From: Torreya grandis
Taxonomy: Eukaryota > Streptophyta > Pinopsida > Cupressales > Taxaceae
DNA length: 64,000 nucleotides
Assembly: GCA_037957365.1 (NCBI GenBank)
Contig: JARHVA010003262.1
Coordinates: forward strand, 137,501-201,500
Direction of reading: 5' to 3'
The notes beneath the pieces are model-generated. The model was not told where the DNA came from. It saw only the letters and a program-made list of their open reading frames with translations, and did no database searches. A program made the translations under genes and the position numbers. Below are positions 60,641-64,000 of the stretch, piece by piece (within the stretch, counting starts at the first letter, position 1; each line of letters starts with the position of its first letter).

Positions 60641-62345
60641 ATAAAAAGGTAAAATGGAGGAGGTCTAATCACCTTAAGATGTTGGGACTCCAAAAATAGA
60701 ATATAATTATTTAGGATAGAACTTACTCTTTCCTTTTTAGGTGGTTTCTTAGAGATATTGAGCTTTAAAATTTCCTCTTATAAATACTCCTTTTATCATG
60801 GAATTAGTAAAGTATCTGACATTGAAATTGATACTGAAGTATTATTCATATGATCCACAATACTGAGTGGATAAGTGGCTACCCATGACTATAATTTAGG
60901 ATTATAAGGAGATCCCAAATTTTGTGTGAATTGAGATATGTAAGGCCCTTTCACATTATTATCTTTTGGATCTTGAACTTGTTCATTTGAACTTTTCTAA
61001 GGTAGTTCAAGTGTTAGTGTCTTTTGTTGTGGCTAAGATGAAGATGGGGCTATGCTTTTAGGGCCTAAAACTTTAGAAATTTATCTTTTATTAGATATAT
61101 TATGGGTTGAACTATCAATATTAGGTAAATCTTGACTTTGATTTACATCTAAGTGATCAAAAGAATTCTCACCTTCTTGGAAGTTGACACATGTAGTTTC
61201 AGTAGGTGCCTTACCACTACCTTCTCCTTATTGATTTGGAACTTATGCTTTAGTGAATGAATGAATATGTACATGTGAAAGAGAAGCTTCCTTATTCTAA
61301 GAAGGTGGCTGGTTTTCAAATGAAAAAAGAACTAAACTTTGTTTCATGAAAGATCGATGAGAACTCTCACTAGTTGGAGCTATTTCCATGTTGTTTGTTT
61401 GATCCCATTGATTGTCCAATTGTCCTTCTTGAGAATAATTTCTTGAGTTGGCACAATATATATAGAACTGATTGGATCATTAGGACTATACTACCTTGAA
61501 TGATAATTTTTCCCTTAGCCTTATTGATTGGATTGTTAGGATGGCCTATTGGGTTGATAATTATGATTAGTATTCAAATATGGCCTGTATGGTGGAGCTT
61601 GTTACCTCTCCATTGCAGCCAAATTGTTAGTATAATCCTTAATAAGACTCTTTATCTTCCCCAATATATCAATTTGATTTCCTTCTATTTGATGTAACTT
61701 TGATGACTCTAATATTAGAATAATAGTTAGAGAATGGATCTCTAGAAAAAAAGGCATTGGTGGCCTTAGATATAACTTACCTGGCACTTTTCAACCTTGA
61801 TTGATACTTTAAAATCTTCGAGTAAAGTATTACCTCCCATGGATTGGATCATGACAGCCAAATCTGAATTAAGATCCTTTAGATAGTATATAAAATAATA
61901 GTTAGGTGTAGGTTTGATCATTGTAATAATTCTATCCCAAGTCTTATGGAATATGTAATTGAAATCTATCATGAATTCATGATTGAATATCTTAATTATT
62001 ATAAGTTTCTACACAAGTGAAAGATGATCATTTTTATCTTTAAAATGTTTGCATATAATTTATTCAAATTAATCCCAATTGTTGATTGATGTAGGAGCTA
62101 ATCCTTTGCACTGTTGAAGTTCTTTTCCTTTGAAATAAGTTGCCAACAACCTCATTGCTACATTTTCCTATGTCACATGATGTACTAAACAAATATTAGT
62201 AATATTTTCAATATGTTATATAAGAGTTGTTAGATTTTATCCAATAAAATAAGGAAGAGCCTTGAGATAAAAAGTTATAATATCATCCCATTGATTGAGA
62301 TTTAGAGGACTACCACCATTGAATGCAACAAAACCATATATTCTA
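60640..62345 (-). pseudogene. Gag relic of gypsy element Z
   Basis: Minus-strand text from 62340: 'RIYGFVAFNGGSPLNLNQWD', 'ENVAMRLLATYFKGKELQQC', 'GLAPTSINNWD', 'HFKDKNDHLSLV', 'EFMIDFNYIFHKTW', then (61972-61766, open) 'YYLKDLNSDLAVMIQSMGGN' and 'TLLEDFKVSIKVEK'. These match the plant retrotransposon gag domain (A..WF..l...si.sw..f...F...F). Several stops sit where Gln or Trp codons are expected (TAA in INNWD-stop-FE-stop). The polar C-terminal part (60.64-61.6 kb) has no recognisable zinc knuckle. The 124-codon frame at 62343-62717 runs across the LTR/leader in a different frame and is probably chance. Confidence 0.75.
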
Positions 62346-62629
62346 GGAAAAACCATATGAGTCATAATATTTAAAATAATATTGAATTGAAAAGGAGGAT
62401 TTTTTGAAATAACAAGGACAAAAAAGGGTGTAGGATTTGGATTTTACTAGGAAGATTTCTTCTTCATTGATGATTGGAAAGAAAGCTTGGATAAATCTAT
62501 TTATTTTCCTTTTGTAGATGATATTGTGACAAATCTTGGTGGCATGAAAAGTATTTAAATATAAAAATGAAAATATGTAAATTAATAATATAATCATATA
62601 CATAATAATTCGAAAGTGTGAATAAGTGG

Positions 62630-62651
62630 TCCCACTAGGTGTGCCAAAAAT
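62630..62651 (-). promoter_or_regulatory. Primer-binding-site-like sequence of element Z
   Basis: On the minus strand, directly after the LTR end, the sequence reads 'tttttggcacacctagtggg'. It resembles the TTGGCGCCCACCGTGGGG sites of several plant gypsy families rather than the initiator-Met type used by the small element at 32.6 kb. Confidence 0.5.
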
Positions 62652-64000
62652 TGTTATCGCTCTAGAGTGCACCATACTTGAAGATGTGCAAGCACACCTT
62701 CTCTCAACTTGATACAATTTGAACTTATTGGAGTGTGGGTAAATATATGATGAGAAGAACCTATAGATAGGGCTAGTTTCATTAATATTTATCTATTAAG
62801 TCTAACTACTGTGATTTCTCAGATGAAAAGGGAAAGGAGAAACTGAAGGGAAATCCTAATTAAAGGGGTGATGCATCTAAATTTTTTATATCCTCTAAAA
62901 TATATTAAAATTAATGCATGCATATAAGCCAATAAAATTCCTATTTTTACCTTAAGCATATATATTTTATATGAAGGTTTGAAAGGATTTTGGATTACAA
63001 ATTTCTTTTACATCTTCAAATGACCTATAGAAGGTGAGATAGAAAGCAATAGGTGAGGAAGGGACCTACCAAAAGGAGATATAATCTCACTTATATGTTG
63101 ATTCACAATCAAATACTCTATTCTATAACAAAACTCATATGCAAAATAAAATCTTGTTTATTGATGTATGGTCTAGATTATAATTTCTTCTTCTACCCTA
63201 ATAATAATGAAAAAATGGCATGAAAAAGCCAATATATATGTCTCTAAACCGAATCCAAGGCCTAAGTGGCACTAAAAAGGGACAAGGGGTGGTCTTATTT
63301 GATTCATTTCAAGACAAATCCTTTTACAATGATTAAAGAAATCGTAAAAAGCCTTAACTCCATAAAATTGCATGAAGAACTTCAAGCTTTGGTGTAGGAA
63401 TATGGTGGTGGGCCCATGTTTGACAAGTAAAACTCTCTTTGCTTGAAAAATATACTCCAAAATACAAAGATTTAACTCCACTTAATTTGTTTGAAAGTTG
63501 AGTTGGAAAAAGAGAAAGTCCTCCTTTGCATTGAAACACGTCATGGGAATCCATTTGGTTTTGGCTTTGGTCATGGAAATTTTTTTGAAGTGATTACTTT
63601 AGACAATTTGTTTGAAACAATTCCTTTGGGAATTTTGGCTTGATGGCTTGTTGGGTAATGAATTGTTTCCTTCAAGAACTTTTCTTGAAGGACACTTGGG
63701 AAAGTGTCCATCAAAAAAGTTTTAAAGGACACTTGAGAAGGGGCACAAGGTACCTTCAAAACATTATGAAGGGTATTTCCAAACGAAATGTCCCTTCAAA
63801 TTTTTTTGAAGGGTGGGATATGCACAAAGAAACCTTTGGGAAAAATCTTGAAGGGTAACCTTAGATAAAATGATCAAAAGTGACCCTTCAGGAAAAATAT
63901 CGAAGGGCACTTGGACAAAATGTCCCTTTAGATAAAATTTGAAGGGAAATTTAGGAAAGACCAAGGAAAATTTTCCCTTTAGAAAAAATTTGAAGGGTCA
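62652..64000 (-). repeat. LTR-Z right copy (element 5' LTR), truncated by window
   Basis: Starts TGTTATCGCTC and matches 48514 onward closely to about 63530 ('gagaaagtcctcctttgcat' occurs in both, near 49.38 and 63.52 kb). From about 63540 the text departs from the other two LTR-Z copies and becomes a hairpin array, so either this copy carries an insertion or the other two have lost it. Confidence 0.7.
63668..63997. repeat. Array of GAAGGG/CCCTTC hairpins
   Basis: Consecutive inverted repeats: 63668-63692 (11-bp perfect stem, 3-base loop), 63690-63709 (8-bp stem 'ggacactt/aagtgtcc'), 63751-63775 (imperfect), 63792-63813 (9-bp stem 'cccttcaaa/tttgaaggg', 4-base loop), 63884-63907, 63924-63946 and 63975-63997. 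The last three share CCCTT(C/T)A at the left and GAAGGG at the right, with starts 40 and 51 bp apart. The array continues to the window edge. Confidence 0.8.

Larger units (their letters stand above)
48514..64000 (-). mobile_element. Ty3/gypsy element Z, minus strand, cut at window end
   Basis: Direct LTRs start at 48514 (left, the element's 3' LTR) and 62652 (right, the element's 5' LTR, truncated by the window). Between them, reading the minus strand right to left, come gag, protease, RT, RNase H and integrase, the Ty3/gypsy order. All domains are broken. A primer-binding-site-like sequence abuts the 5' LTR. The 3' LTR is enlarged by about 5 kb of inserted material. The same LTR occurs solo at 8776-11562. 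It is a non-chromovirus plant gypsy by motif wording; exact lineage not assigned. Confidence 0.8.

Noticed and set aside
62343..62717. 124-codon minus-strand frame, the longest in the window
   Set aside because: It starts inside LTR-Z, crosses the primer site and leader, and is out of frame with the gag text that follows; no domain is visible.
1..64000. tRNA, rRNA, CRISPR, operon or bacterial features
   Set aside because: No cloverleaf-like, rRNA-like or regular spacer-repeat pattern was seen, and the retrotransposon content points to plant nuclear DNA.

Overview
The window looks like gene-poor, repeat-packed nuclear DNA of a large-genome seed plant. It is very AT-rich, with few CpG dinucleotides by eye. 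I recognise no intact cellular gene, rRNA, tRNA or CRISPR array. Nearly everything identifiable is decayed retrotransposon: Ty3/gypsy LTR elements of several families, one plant L1-type LINE with a C-terminal RNase H, and one small LTR element that keeps both LTRs, primer site, polypurine tract and target-site duplication. No clade-diagnostic gene is present, so the species cannot be named. All boundaries and homologies were read by eye, without alignment software.

Layout. 1-7617: relic of a gypsy element ('element 1', + strand) with a gag remnant (1.2-2.5 kb), a long untranslated 3' region and a long LTR ('LTR-Y', from 5402). 7618-17450: a related element ('element 2', + strand) with direct-repeat LTRs of about 1.2 kb ('LTR-X') and a gag relic at 12.1-13.6 kb. 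Its 5' LTR is split by a 2.8-kb solo LTR of another family ('LTR-Z', 8776-11562). 17.9-20.6 kb: a third gypsy relic ('element 3') with aspartic protease. About 20.6-26.4 kb: the LINE (ORF1 with DUF4283; ORF2 with endonuclease, RT, zinc finger, RNase H). 26.5-27.9 kb: coding-like block of unknown identity. 28-37.9 kb: 3' region and LTR-Y of element 3. That LTR carries a 2.1-kb tandem duplication and is interrupted at 32622-35423 by the small LTR element, which has gag and protease pieces but no RT, RNase H or integrase.

39.2-41.6 kb: internally deleted chromovirus-type gypsy element with only integrase left. 41.6-48.5 kb: mostly non-coding, with short repeats, two AT-rich foldbacks and a decayed ORF of unknown identity (44.3-46.1 kb). 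48514 to the window end: one LTR-Z gypsy element on the minus strand. Its left (3') LTR, at 48.5-56.3 kb, is broken by about 5 kb of foreign sequence. Integrase, RNase H, RT, protease and gag relics follow, in that left-to-right order, at 56.6-62.4 kb. The right (5') LTR starts at 62652 and runs off the window, ending in an array of GAAGGG/CCCTTC hairpins.

The parts do not form a working pathway; the window records nested insertions. Relative ages can be inferred from nesting: the small element is younger than the LTR-Y it splits, and the solo LTR-Z is younger than element 2.
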